Shown one piece after another: positions 53,315 to 62,462 of a stretch of 64,000 nucleotides of DNA. Origin of the DNA: Halobacillus sp. Marseille-Q1614 (GTDB taxonomy: Bacteria > Bacillota > Bacilli > Bacillales > Halobacillaceae). The DNA lies in assembly GCF_902809865.1 (NCBI RefSeq), contig NZ_CADDWH010000001.1, positions 558,001-622,000 of the forward strand, given 5' to 3'. Position numbers and translations under genes: made by a program. The notes beneath the pieces were generated by a model. It was not told the origin of the DNA. It worked only from the letters and a program-made list of their open reading frames with translations, and ran no database searches. How positions within the stretch are numbered: position 1 is the stretch's first letter; every line of letters starts with the position of its first letter.

Positions 53315-54874
53315 ATGGAAGGAACAATTTATTCTTTAATTCCGGCCGTTTTAATGTTGATTCTCGTAATTACGACGAGAAAGGTTATTCTTTCTCTTGG
53401 TATCGGCATTATTGTAGGTGCATTTATGCTTACTCAATTTAACATTCTGGAAGGAATTCAACTCATCTGGACGAATTTTTATTCCATATTCGTAAGTGAA
53501 GGCGCCTTAAATACAGGGAATTTGTATTTATTAGGATTTTTAGTCTTATTAGGTATTACGACCGCATTCTTAACAGCTTCTGGCGGAAGCAGAGCATTTG
53601 GACGCTGGGCTGTTCAAAGAATTCAATCCCGCAAAGGAGCGAAATTAGTCCCTGCTTTACTAGGAATTATTATTTTCATCGATGATTATTTTAATGCATT
53701 GGCTGTTGGGCAGGTGGCAAGGCCTGTTACAGACCGTCATCGAATTTCACGTGCGAAGCTTGCCTACTATATCGATTCTACATCAGCGCCGATTACGGTG
53801 ATCTCTCCGATTTCAAGCTGGGGAGCTTATATTATCGGTACAATTGGCAGTATTTTAGCAGCCAATGAGATAGCGGATTATCAGGCGCTTGAAGCTTTTA
53901 TCCGCATGATACCGGCTAACTACTATGTATTCGCAGCTTTACTTCTTGTGTTTTTAACAATTTTCTTAAAGCTTGATATTTTTGCGATGAAAAAGCACGA
54001 ACAGAAAGCCATCAAAACAGGAGAGCTGAAAGATGAAGAAAAGGGAGATATTCCTGGTGACTTAAATGATGAATTTAAAGCTCATAATGAAGGGAAAATC
54101 GCCTACTTAGTCTGGCCGATCATTGCATTAGTATTAGGGACTGTAGGGACAATGTTTATTACTGGTATTCAAGATACTGAAGGCGCTGTAAGTCTTCTGA
54201 GTATATTTGAAAATACTAATGTTAACATTTCCTTATTCACCGGAGGTTTAATTGCAGTGCTGCTGGCTGGGGTTTTATATATGATGCAGCCTGGTGAAAA
54301 ATCAGGCATGAGCCATGTACTGCTTGAAGGAATTAAAGCGATGCTTCCGGCTATCTATATTCTTATTTTTGCTTGGATGATTGGTGATGTGATCAGTCAG
54401 CTGCAAACGGGAGAATACTTAGCCGGCCTGGTAAATCAATCTAATATTAGTACTGGATTCTTACCATTACTCTTATTTATTGTTTCTGGCTTCATGGCTC
54501 TGGCCACTGGTACGTCCTGGGGAACATTCGGGATCATGCTGCCAATCGCAGGAGAAATTGCTGCGGTGTCAGACATAACCCTTATTCTTCCGGCGTTATC
54601 AGCTGTATTAGCTGGATCAGTATTCGGCGATCATTGTTCGCCGATTTCAGATACCACCATTCTTTCCTCAACAGGAGCTGGATCTAACCATATTGACCAT
54701 GTTATGACACAGCTTCCTTATGCATTTATAGCAGCAGCCGGAGCCTCTATTGGTTACGTGCTCCTGGCGATTACAGGCGGTGTCATTATCCCGCTGCTTA
54801 TTACATTAGCAGTAGTAGCGGGTGTGGGGATTTTTATTCATGTAAAAAAACGGTCTGACTATATTTCGGGATAA
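53315..54874 (+). CDS. NhaC-family transporter under lysine control (LysW-type)
   Basis: 519 aa with about 11-12 membrane segments. NhaC superfamily features are IIIFIDDYFNALAVGQVARP near residue 120, STSAPITVISPISSWGAYI, ATGTSWGTFGIMLPIAGE and VFGDHCSPISDTTILSSTG. The family includes Na+/H+ antiporters and malate/lactate exchangers. The lysine riboswitch argues that this member carries lysine, as proposed for L-box-controlled NhaC homologues. GGAAGGGG precedes the ATG. Confidence 0.85.
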   Translation: MEGTIYSLIPAVLMLILVITTRKVILSLGIGIIVGAFMLTQFNILEGIQLIWTNFYSIFVSEGALNTGNLYLLGFLVLLGITTAFLTASGGSRAFGRWAVQRIQSRKGAKLVPALLGIIIFIDDYFNALAVGQVARPVTDRHRISRAKLAYYIDSTSAPITVISPISSWGAYIIGTIGSILAANEIADYQALEAFIRMIPANYYVFAALLLVFLTIFLKLDIFAMKKHEQKAIKTGELKDEEKGDIPGDLNDEFKAHNEGKIAYLVWPIIALVLGTVGTMFITGIQDTEGAVSLLSIFENTNVNISLFTGGLIAVLLAGVLYMMQPGEKSGMSHVLLEGIKAMLPAIYILIFAWMIGDVISQLQTGEYLAGLVNQSNISTGFLPLLLFIVSGFMALATGTSWGTFGIMLPIAGEIAAVSDITLILPALSAVLAGSVFGDHCSPISDTTILSSTGAGSNHIDHVMTQLPYAFIAAAGASIGYVLLAITGGVIIPLLITLAVVAGVGIFIHVKKRSDYISG

Positions 54875-54875
54875 A

Positions 54876-54922
54876 AAAAAGGACAAAAAAATGCTTCAAA
54901 AGTACTTCTTTGTCCTTTTTTT
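54876..54922. terminator. Terminator of the NhaC-family gene
   Basis: AAAAAGGACAAA pairs with TTTGTCCTTTTT; T-runs on both strands. Confidence 0.8.
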
Positions 54923-55091
54923 AGTAATTGTTGGAAAATTAATAATTTTATAATATTACTTTGACATCGAACAAGTGTATCGGTATAATAAGCATGAATA
55001 ATCAGAAAAAAATAAAAATTGGAAACATTCTCTTCTATACAAGCTCATAATATAAGAGGGAAGAGAATAGTTCTAAGGGGAGGTCTTTCAC

Positions 55092-56618
55092 ATGGAAAAT
55101 CGTGCACAATGGGGGACGAGAGCCGGGTTTATCCTTGCAGCTGTCGGATCTGCAATCGGGCTGGGTAACATATGGCGTTTCCCTTCAGTCGCCTACGAAA
55201 ATGGCGGTGGGGCATTCTTCATTCCGTATTTATTCGCTCTTTTAACAGCAGGTATCCCATTACTGGTTATGGAATTCACAATAGGTCATAAGTACCGTGG
55301 GTCAGCACCGCTATCATTCTTCCGTATGAATAAGAAAACAGAATGGCTTGGATGGTGGGCCGTACTTGTGTCATTTGTTATTTCAACGTATTACGCGGTC
55401 ATTATTGCCTGGGCAATTTCGTATAGTATTTTTGCCTTTAACCTATCTTGGGGACAAGACACGGAAAGCTTCTTGTTTAGTGATTATTTGAATTTATCCG
55501 TAGATCCTGGTCAAGCAGGAAGCTTAGTACCTGGTGTCTTAATCCCGCTTATTGCAGTTTGGGTAATCACCTTGGGAGTTCTATTTAAAGGTGTTAAGAA
55601 GGGGATCGAGGTGGCAAACAAGATATTCATTCCGACACTGGTTGTATTGTTCTTGATCATTGTGATCCGAGCAATCACGCTGCCTGGTGCTGCAGAAGGC
55701 CTGCAAACCTTTTTTGCGCCGAATTTTGAAACCATTACCTCAGGTTCAGTATGGGTTGCAGCTTATGGACAGATTTTCTTTAGTCTTTCTATCGCATTTG
55801 CGATTATGATCACTTATTCCAGTTACCTTCCGAAGAAATCAGATATCACGAATAACGCTTTTATTACTGGTTTTAGTAACTCCAGTTTTGAGCTTCTAGC
55901 TGGTATCGGTGTATTTGCGGCATTAGGTTTTATGGCGTCACAAATTAATGTCCCTGTTGAAGAAGTCGTTAGTGGAGGAGTAGGTCTTGCCTTTGTTGTC
56001 TTCCCGCAAATTATTAATGAATTTCCTGCTTTAAATGGACTATTCGGGTTCTTGTTCTTTGTATCTTTAGTCTTGGCAGGCTTGTCTTCCTTAATCTCTA
56101 TTTCCGAGACCTACGTTGCGGCACTGAGTGAGAAATTTGGTTTGTCAAGAACGGCCTCAGTTGGATTAGGCGGTGGAGTTGCTGCAGTTATCTCTCTTAT
56201 ATTTGCAACGCAAGGCGGTCTATATTTCCTGGACGCTGCCGATTACTTTATTAATCAGTTTGGAGTAGCCTTTGTCGGGTTAGTCGAAGTAATCGTTATC
56301 GCATGGTTTGTTCGTAATCTTAATGATTTCCAGACCCATGCGAATGGCATTTCTGATTTGCATCTGGGCGGATGGTGGAAGGTTTGTCTTGGAGTTATTA
56401 CACCAATCGTGCTTGGATATATGATGTTCGACCTTTTCAAAACGAATCTGCTTGGTCAGTTTGAAACTGAAACCGGAAACTATGAAGGGTATGCAGATAC
56501 CTTTATCTTATTCGGTGGATGGGCAGTAGCAGCATTTGCAATAGTAGTTGGTTTCCTGATGACTCTGAAGCGTTGGGACTCCAAAGCTCTTAATGAAACA
56601 CACAAGGAGGTAGAATGA
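55092..56618 (+). CDS. Neurotransmitter:sodium symporter (NSS) family amino acid transporter
   Basis: 508 aa with twelve membrane segments. The N-terminus WGTRAGFILAAVGSAIGLGNIWRFP carries the sodium-binding helix 1 signature of LeuT and MhsT, followed by YENGGGAFFIPYL and ISTYYAVIIAWAISY (helix 3 Tyr). It imports an amino acid with Na+. The gene below encodes a MetS-like small subunit, so methionine or alanine is a candidate substrate. GGGGAGG precedes the ATG. Confidence 0.9.
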   Translation: MENRAQWGTRAGFILAAVGSAIGLGNIWRFPSVAYENGGGAFFIPYLFALLTAGIPLLVMEFTIGHKYRGSAPLSFFRMNKKTEWLGWWAVLVSFVISTYYAVIIAWAISYSIFAFNLSWGQDTESFLFSDYLNLSVDPGQAGSLVPGVLIPLIAVWVITLGVLFKGVKKGIEVANKIFIPTLVVLFLIIVIRAITLPGAAEGLQTFFAPNFETITSGSVWVAAYGQIFFSLSIAFAIMITYSSYLPKKSDITNNAFITGFSNSSFELLAGIGVFAALGFMASQINVPVEEVVSGGVGLAFVVFPQIINEFPALNGLFGFLFFVSLVLAGLSSLISISETYVAALSEKFGLSRTASVGLGGGVAAVISLIFATQGGLYFLDAADYFINQFGVAFVGLVEVIVIAWFVRNLNDFQTHANGISDLHLGGWWKVCLGVITPIVLGYMMFDLFKTNLLGQFETETGNYEGYADTFILFGGWAVAAFAIVVGFLMTLKRWDSKALNETHKEVE

Positions 56619-56619
56619 T

Positions 56620-56724
56620 ATGACAGCAAGTGCAATTTTAATGATGATCATTGGAATGGTCGTAATTTGGGGAGGCCTTGTTGCGAGTATCATGAACGCA
56701 GTCAAGAAAGCAAAACAATCATAA
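56620..56724 (+). CDS. MetS-like small subunit of the NSS transporter
   Basis: 34 aa, one membrane helix: MTASAILMMIIGMVVIWGGL then VASIMNAVKKAKQS. The M-x-x-x-A-I-x-M-M-x-x-x-M-x-x-I-W-G-G-L pattern is that of MetS, the small partner of the MetP NSS transporter in Corynebacterium. It starts directly after the transporter gene with AAGGAGG. Too short for most automatic gene calls. Confidence 0.85.
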   Translation: MTASAILMMIIGMVVIWGGLVASIMNAVKKAKQS

Positions 56725-56733
56725 ATATGAAAG

Positions 56734-56764
56734 AGCGTCGCACATTTTGTGCGACGCTTATTTA
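56734..56764. terminator. Bidirectional terminator
   Basis: AGCGTCGCACA/TGTGCGACGCT stem between the convergent MetS-like gene and lytH. Confidence 0.85.
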
Positions 56765-57711
56765 TTTCTAACCATACGCTCCCATCTTTTCAAATAAGGA
56801 TAAGGGTCAAAAGACCATTCATTTTTTCCGTTATCCTGATACATGCCGTAGTGCAAGTGAGGAGGAAACTTTCCAGATGTCCCAGGAGGTCCATAGCCCG
56901 TAGCCCCAACACTTCCAATTACATCACCAGGTTTTACTACGTCTCCAACCTGTTTTCCTTTTTCAAAACCGTTAAGATGGGCGTAATAGTGGTATATATT
57001 GTAAATATCGCGAATCCCGACACGCCAGCCGCCAAATTCGTTCCACCCCATCATTTCTATGACGCCATAGGTTGTTGATTTGACTGGTACCCCATAGTTG
57101 GCAAATATATCGGTTCCTTCATGAATACGACGTCCTCCAAATCCTCTTGCATCTCCCCACGTATTCTTATAGCTGTAATTAGCTTCAATAGGGACTGGGA
57201 AATCACGATCTTTGAGCGAGACGGTTTGGAATTTTTCAAAAACCTCCGCTGTGTTCATGATCGTTTGGACGGTTAAGTCACGTTTATAATAGTTCCATAA
57301 AGCGATCCGGATATCATCTTCCGTTGTTCCATAGGATTGAATGTATTTTCCTAAGCTCCATAATACATCCTCATCATCAGTCATATCGATTTTTTTGTCT
57401 CCATCGCCGTTATCCCCCCATCCCTGAGGAAAGAAGGAAGGTTCAGTTTCTATTCCATTCCAGAACAACGGGTCTGGACGAAAGGCAGTTACACGGCCTT
57501 TTGGAGCATCTTTGTAAATTTGTCTTTCATATTGGTCAACAGCCGCTAAATAGGTCCAAGGTATTCCTGTTACAGCTGACGTCTTTTTATAGATGGACAT
57601 TCGCTCATTGTCTTCTTGTTCAGTCGCAGCAAAACTGACGGAAGCTGGCATTAAGACTCCCAGAATCAAAATCACGAAAATACCTAAGGCTTTAGATTTT
57701 ATGATGATCAT
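56758..57711 (-). CDS. lytH: M23-family endopeptidase LytH
   Basis: 317 aa. Signal peptide (residues about 1-29, ending SVSFAA). A lysozyme-like helical part (WTYLAAVDQYERQIY) is followed by a LytM/M23 zinc peptidase domain: GGRRIHEGTDIFANYG gives H and D ligands, and PPHLHYGMYQ gives the H-x-H. In B. subtilis LytH is an L-Ala-D-Glu endopeptidase that trims cortex peptidoglycan in late sporulation. Its ATG overlaps the yutC stop (ATGA). Confidence 0.88.
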   Translation of the reverse strand: MIIIKSKALGIFVILILGVLMPASVSFAATEQEDNERMSIYKKTSAVTGIPWTYLAAVDQYERQIYKDAPKGRVTAFRPDPLFWNGIETEPSFFPQGWGDNGDGDKKIDMTDDEDVLWSLGKYIQSYGTTEDDIRIALWNYYKRDLTVQTIMNTAEVFEKFQTVSLKDRDFPVPIEANYSYKNTWGDARGFGGRRIHEGTDIFANYGVPVKSTTYGVIEMMGWNEFGGWRVGIRDIYNIYHYYAHLNGFEKGKQVGDVVKPGDVIGSVGATGYGPPGTSGKFPPHLHYGMYQDNGKNEWSFDPYPYLKRWERMVRNK

Positions 57712-58295
57712 GTGGTCTCATCAACTGTTTCACTGGTAGTTGTACCTTGTGGGGATTTTTTCATTCGTTCAATAATTTGATCGATGACATGTTGGTATTG
57801 TTCATCGTATACAGTGGAGTTACCTAAGCTTTGGATGTCTCCAAAAGATGCGGGATCATCTGATACATATACATGGTAGAAGCTTGGGACGAGAGAGTAA
57901 GCTGTTTTCTTAACCATATCTGCTGCCACTTCAGCTTCTCGATTAACAGGCTTTTGATAAGCAACGAGAATTTCATCATCTGTCACTACCGTAGCCGCGT
58001 CTTCAAAGCCAGGATAGCGGAGTATCATTCGGGTAATCATGTCAGCCATTTGTTCCCGATTGACTTTAATCTTATGATTCTTCTCGCTTTCCTGATCAAG
58101 TTGATCTTTTTGGAAGCGCACGTATCCCACCTGGCCATCTGCCATATTTTTATTATAGTTATCCATTGTCTCGCCTTCAATGGCGTGGTCTTCATCATCC
58201 ATATTCGTTTCATCTTCCTGTGGATTTTGACAGCCATTGAGTATAAGAAGGGATAAGGCTATAGCCAGCCATAATTTATATTGTTTTATTTTCAT
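57708..58295 (-). CDS. yutC: YhcN/YlaJ-type sporulation lipoprotein YutC
   Basis: 195 aa. Signal peptide with lipobox and C22 (LLILNGC), an acidic linker, then a YhcN/YlaJ domain with NREQMADMITRMILRYPGFE, DDEILVAYQKPVNREAEVA and VPSFYHVYVSDDP. AAAGGAAG precedes the ATG. Coupled to lytH, so both should be sporulation-expressed. In B. subtilis lipA lies between the two; here it is missing. Confidence 0.85.
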   Translation of the reverse strand: MKIKQYKLWLAIALSLLILNGCQNPQEDETNMDDEDHAIEGETMDNYNKNMADGQVGYVRFQKDQLDQESEKNHKIKVNREQMADMITRMILRYPGFEDAATVVTDDEILVAYQKPVNREAEVAADMVKKTAYSLVPSFYHVYVSDDPASFGDIQSLGNSTVYDEQYQHVIDQIIERMKKSPQGTTTSETVDETT

Positions 58296-58427
58296 TCTTC
58301 ATCTTCCTTTGTGTCTGGTATATCTTTAGCTTGGACGAAAAACGAATATTGATACAAATTTTTGCAAGCGGTTTTCTAGTCTCTAACGAAATATGGTACA
58401 CTAAGGAGAGGTAAGAGGTGATAGGAT

Positions 58428-58703
58428 ATGGTTGAATTATTCGGTAAAAATTATGAAATTGTGGAGGATTATAAAGACGCTTTTCAGCCAGAGGATGTAG
58501 AAGGGCGTTTTACGGATATCCTGAGTAAATATGATTTCATTGTCGGAGATTGGGGCTATGGACAGCTTCGCTTAAAAGGTTTTTATGATGATCAGAATAC
58601 GAAAGCAACATTTGATACGAAAATTAGTACATTAGAGGATTACTTATATGAATACTGTAACTTCGGCTGTGCGTATTTTGTATTAAAAAAAGTAACTCCT
58701 TAA
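58428..58703 (+). CDS. yutD: Conserved protein YutD
   Basis: 91 aa, conserved in Firmicutes, function unknown. Family segments are FGKNYEIVEDYKDAF, KYDFIVGDWGYGQLRLKGFY and YEYCNFGCAYFVLKK. GAGGTG precedes the ATG. Acidic, no membrane segment. Followed by yutE and yutF as in B. subtilis. Confidence 0.88.
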   Translation: MVELFGKNYEIVEDYKDAFQPEDVEGRFTDILSKYDFIVGDWGYGQLRLKGFYDDQNTKATFDTKISTLEDYLYEYCNFGCAYFVLKKVTP

Positions 58704-58839
58704 AACCGGCGTGCTTACATGAGCGCGTCGGTTGTTTTCGTGGAGGCAGCATTGCATAACAGTGCCATTTTATAAATATCTGCTCTAACTATTACAAAAA
58801 TAAGCTCCATATTTTTAGGAGTTAGAATGGAGGAGTTCG

Positions 58840-59280
58840 ATGTATTTTGTGGACAGGCACAAAATCGAGGGAATCTTAGCTTATATGGAAAAATTAATGG
58901 ACGAAAAAGCTGAATCTTACACATCTTTTAAGGAAAAACTTCTGCTTGAAAGGTTAACTCATCTAGTGATCGAGTCGATCATTGATGTCGGCAACCAGAT
59001 GATTGATGGGTTTATTATGAGAGACCCGGGCAGTTATGAGGATATTATTGATATTTTAACGGATGAAAAAGTACTTCCTGAAGAGAACACGGCTCATTAT
59101 AAGGCGTTTATTCAGCTGCGGAAATCAATCGTACAGGAATATCTCGCCGTTGATCATGATCATATAGAAGGAGTCTGGGCTGACAGCAAAGAGGCTGTGA
59201 AAAGTTTTCCAGGACGGATTCGCCGTTACCTTGATGAAGAAATAGGGCCGGTTTCGGCTTTTTCAAACGCTAACGAATAG
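58840..59280 (+). CDS. yutE: HepT-like (DUF86) protein YutE
   Basis: 146 aa, all-helical, of the DUF86/HepT family. It has LTHLVIESIIDVGNQMIDG and, near residue 110, LRKSIVQEYLAVD. In HepT toxins this last region is R-x4-H-x-Y; here the His is Gln (R-x4-Q-x-Y), so RNase activity is doubtful. No MntA antitoxin neighbour. GGAGG precedes the ATG. Ten bases before yutF. Confidence 0.82.
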   Translation: MYFVDRHKIEGILAYMEKLMDEKAESYTSFKEKLLLERLTHLVIESIIDVGNQMIDGFIMRDPGSYEDIIDILTDEKVLPEENTAHYKAFIQLRKSIVQEYLAVDHDHIEGVWADSKEAVKSFPGRIRRYLDEEIGPVSAFSNANE

Positions 59281-59290
59281 GAGCTTTAAA

Positions 59291-60055
59291 GTGAAATCAT
59301 ACAGCGCATATTTAATTGATTTGGATGGAACGATGTATCGAGGGATCGAGCCGATTGATGGAGCAGCAGAATTTGTTCAGCGATTAAATGTAAAATCAAT
59401 TCCTTATTTATTTGTGACAAATAATTCATCGATGGTTCCTAAAGAATTAGCCGATAAACTGAACAACATGGGAATTCAAGCATCAAAAGACAATGTATTT
59501 ACTTCAAGTATGGCGACAGCTAAATATATCGATTCGAAAAAGCCAGGAGCTAATGTTTTTATAATCGGGGAAAATGGATTATGGCAGGCACTGGAGGATC
59601 AAAATCTAAAACCAGTAAAGGAAGAGGCCGACTTCGTAACTATAGGGATAGACAGAAAGATCTCCTATGAAAAACTTGCAATGGCCTGTCTTGAAATTAG
59701 AAATGGAGCGGAGCTTGTGAGCACGAATAAAGATGCCGCTATTCCTACGGAAAGAGGAATGGTGCCGGGAAACGGTGCTATTACATCTGTGCTTTCCGTA
59801 AGTACAGGGGTTACGCCGACTTTTGTTGGGAAGCCAGAGGCTATATTAATGGAACAGGCAGTAGAAATGCTTGGTTTTCCAAAAGAAGATATCCTGATGG
59901 TTGGGGATAATTATGATACGGATATTATGGCTGGTATTAAAGCGGGCATTGATACGCTGATGGTCGAAACGGGTGTATCTACTCGAGATGGAATTAAACA
60001 TTTAAATAAACAGCCGACTCACCACGTAAAAAACTTATCAGATTGGAAAATATAA
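59291..60055 (+). CDS. yutF: HAD-family phosphatase YutF (NagD type)
   Basis: 254 aa from a GTG start (AGGAG 7 bases before). The HAD motifs are LIDLDGTMYRG, VTNNSS, a lysine in VGKPEAILM, and MVGDNYDTDIMAGI. NagD-type cap domain. Likely a small-phosphate-ester phosphatase in the cytosol; the natural substrate is uncertain. Confidence 0.9.
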   Translation: MKSYSAYLIDLDGTMYRGIEPIDGAAEFVQRLNVKSIPYLFVTNNSSMVPKELADKLNNMGIQASKDNVFTSSMATAKYIDSKKPGANVFIIGENGLWQALEDQNLKPVKEEADFVTIGIDRKISYEKLAMACLEIRNGAELVSTNKDAAIPTERGMVPGNGAITSVLSVSTGVTPTFVGKPEAILMEQAVEMLGFPKEDILMVGDNYDTDIMAGIKAGIDTLMVETGVSTRDGIKHLNKQPTHHVKNLSDWKI

Positions 60056-60093
60056 ACCCGGTGCTGTTCCTTAGACAGCGCCGGGCTTTTTTT
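60056..60093 (+). terminator. Terminator of yutDEF
   Basis: CCCGGTGCTGT/ACAGCGCCGGG stem with TTTTTTT. Confidence 0.9.
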
Positions 60094-60164
60094 GTATTCA
60101 ATGGTGTTATTGAACGGGAGATTTCTTATGCAGCTTTTGTTTAAATGAACCAGTAATGCCTTAT

Positions 60165-61715
60165 TTATAAAAGATAAGGACCGAAGTAAATCATGACAAA
60201 CAGCAGGTGAACAGTAACAAAATAAAATAATTTCACAGAGACAGACCATTTTCTTTTCTTACTGTTTAAAGCTAATATTCCATATACTAATAAGGCAAAT
60301 AAAAGGATAAATATAACAGAACTTGCTGTGAAGGTTAAGTATTCAGGAGCTCGGTTCATTACTTCCTGTGTAAATATCCTATCCTTAAAGGTAAACACTG
60401 CAGCTAAATATATAGCGGCTCCCGTGTAGTAAACCCATGTTTTATCATGATCCACCCACGACTCTTTGGCAAACATCACAATCGCTAAGAAAAGGAGAGG
60501 CCAGATATACCACAGTACTCCTACCAGTATCGTGAAAAAACTTATAGATAACATGCCCATTGTTTTACCTAATGCATCTAAAAGATAACCATTGGAAAGA
60601 CTATCTGCTTGTTGTACTGCACTTTTATCAGAAGAGGAGATCAGGACCTGGTTCTTTTCTCCACGATGATCGATCCACACGATAGTTTCTTCATTCACCC
60701 ATTGAGGTAAGGCTGAAGCTCTCCGTGTATTACTTAAGCGCTCTGTTTCCATCAAGCCGTTTTCATTTAGCGCGGTCTCATATATGTTGTATTGGCTGTC
60801 TTCACTATAAAGAGTATTCGTATTCCCTTTTGCTGTGAAAAGAAGTTTAAACTGGTTATTATCAGAGCTGAGGTTAAAATCATGTAGATTACTAAGCTGA
60901 CTGTCAACTGCAGGGTCTTTTGCTTCCATCGGCTGCAGATTTGGCTTTTCGTTTAACGGAGAAATCGAATAATATTGTTTTTCTGAGGTCGTTCCACCTG
61001 CTTTTTGCGAAGTTGCTATCGCCAGCGCATACTGCCCTTTGTTTAAGGCAAACTGTAATTCGTTGATGGCTTCCTCACTTTTAAATACAAAACTGGTGTC
61101 CACTTTTAGATTTGCGCCGCTGGCCTTCACTTCATATATCTTTAAATGGGTAGTAGTGTCTTCAGTATAATAAGTGAGTAATAATTTCCTTCCTTCTGTC
61201 TGAACTGCATTCACATGGGTTTCTCCATTATCTAAGGTGAGAAGTTCAGAAGACTCCTCGGTTTGCGGATCTAAACGGAAAACGGTGTCACCTGCTTTAT
61301 AAAAAACTTCATCCTGCAGCGGGATAAACTCATTAATGTCGGCAATCTTCTCTTGAGACTCATTATACATTGCATAATAATCGGTATATATTAACTTCTC
61401 TTCGTCTATGTAGAACTCCGTCCATTTTCCGGTAGGGATTGTAAAGGATTTGCGTGTATTAATATCGTATGATTGCGAAACGCCGGCTGTTGTGACTCCT
61501 TCGTTAGTTAAAAAAGATATCTTTAAACCATCATCTTGCTCCCGTACTACAGGTGAAGAAGTGAAATTGGCGTGGCCGAGTTCGATTTCCCGACTCCAAT
61601 TATCATGGGGAGCCTCGGTTACTTTTTGGTAATTCTCGATAAACAATAGGCTGATACCGATAAGGATAACGATGGAGGGGATCAGCCATATGGCGTACTT
61701 CCGAATTCTATCCAT
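60165..61715 (-). CDS. Unknown membrane protein with large extracytoplasmic beta-rich domain
   Basis: 516 aa, unrecognised. An N-terminal membrane segment (residues about 8-26, WLIPSIVILIGISLLFI) is followed by about 340 residues with many short beta strands and repeated phrases such as KLIYTDYYAMYNE, GRKLLLTYYTED and ETIVWIDHRG that suggest a beta-propeller. Four C-terminal membrane segments (about 385-516) complete it. AAAGGAGAG precedes the ATG. It separates yutF from yutG and has no counterpart that I know there in B. subtilis. Confidence 0.75.
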   Translation of the reverse strand: MDRIRKYAIWLIPSIVILIGISLLFIENYQKVTEAPHDNWSREIELGHANFTSSPVVREQDDGLKISFLTNEGVTTAGVSQSYDINTRKSFTIPTGKWTEFYIDEEKLIYTDYYAMYNESQEKIADINEFIPLQDEVFYKAGDTVFRLDPQTEESSELLTLDNGETHVNAVQTEGRKLLLTYYTEDTTTHLKIYEVKASGANLKVDTSFVFKSEEAINELQFALNKGQYALAIATSQKAGGTTSEKQYYSISPLNEKPNLQPMEAKDPAVDSQLSNLHDFNLSSDNNQFKLLFTAKGNTNTLYSEDSQYNIYETALNENGLMETERLSNTRRASALPQWVNEETIVWIDHRGEKNQVLISSSDKSAVQQADSLSNGYLLDALGKTMGMLSISFFTILVGVLWYIWPLLFLAIVMFAKESWVDHDKTWVYYTGAAIYLAAVFTFKDRIFTQEVMNRAPEYLTFTASSVIFILLFALLVYGILALNSKKRKWSVSVKLFYFVTVHLLFVMIYFGPYLL

Positions 61716-61813
61716 AGATAACTCTCCTTTTCGAGTAGTTTCCCTATATATACGATCTTACATGGAAAAAGTTTCAAAAAAATAACGCCGCGCTTTAAGC
61801 GTGGCGTAAATAA

Positions 61814-62320
61814 TTAGTATTCTTCTCCGACTTCGCTGTGGGCTAACCGGCTGGATGCAGCTGCCGCTATAGCACCGACAATATCATCAAGGAATGTATG
61901 GCATTCTCCTGTTGACTTATCATTGAGTCTTTTCAAAATTCCGGGCTTCTGCTTGTCAATATATCCGTAGTTTGTAAACCCAATGGACCCATAGACGTTA
62001 ACAATTGATAAAGCAATGACTTCATCGACACCATATAATCCTTCGTCTATCTCGATCGTGGTCTGCAGAGGTTCTTCGAGCATTTTTTTCTCTGCTAATT
62101 TATCAAGCTGAATCCCTGTAATTATAGCATTTTGAACTTCTCTCTTCTTCAATACCTGATGAACATTGAATTCGCATATATCCATTGTCAATTCAGGGTG
62201 ATATTTAGATTGCAGATAATGAACGAGCTCCGCCATATCCTTTATAGTAATTCCCCGTTCGGTTAATAAGTCTCTTGCGGTTTTTTCCAGATTGCTGATT
62301 TTACGATTCTCTTCTGTCAA
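61814..62320 (-). CDS. yutG: Phosphatidylglycerophosphatase A family protein YutG
   Basis: 168 aa from a TTG start, 8 bases after GGGAGG. PgpA-like cytosolic form without membrane segments. Conserved parts are IDEGLYGVDEVIALSIVNVY, SIGFTNYGYIDKQKPGI and TFLDDIVGAIAAAASSRLAH. The exact reaction in Bacillus is unproven. Confidence 0.85.
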   Translation of the reverse strand: MTEENRKISNLEKTARDLLTERGITIKDMAELVHYLQSKYHPELTMDICEFNVHQVLKKREVQNAIITGIQLDKLAEKKMLEEPLQTTIEIDEGLYGVDEVIALSIVNVYGSIGFTNYGYIDKQKPGILKRLNDKSTGECHTFLDDIVGAIAAAASSRLAHSEVGEEY

Positions 62321-62462
62321 GTTGATGACCTCCCTCTTTTAGGATTTCGATCTTTGTATAAGCTTATGATTCATATAAAGAAGAAACAATAGTTGTATTA
62401 TACCAGATGTGATTTTACTTATTTACTTTTACTTATTTATAATAAGAAGAAGAGGTGATTTG

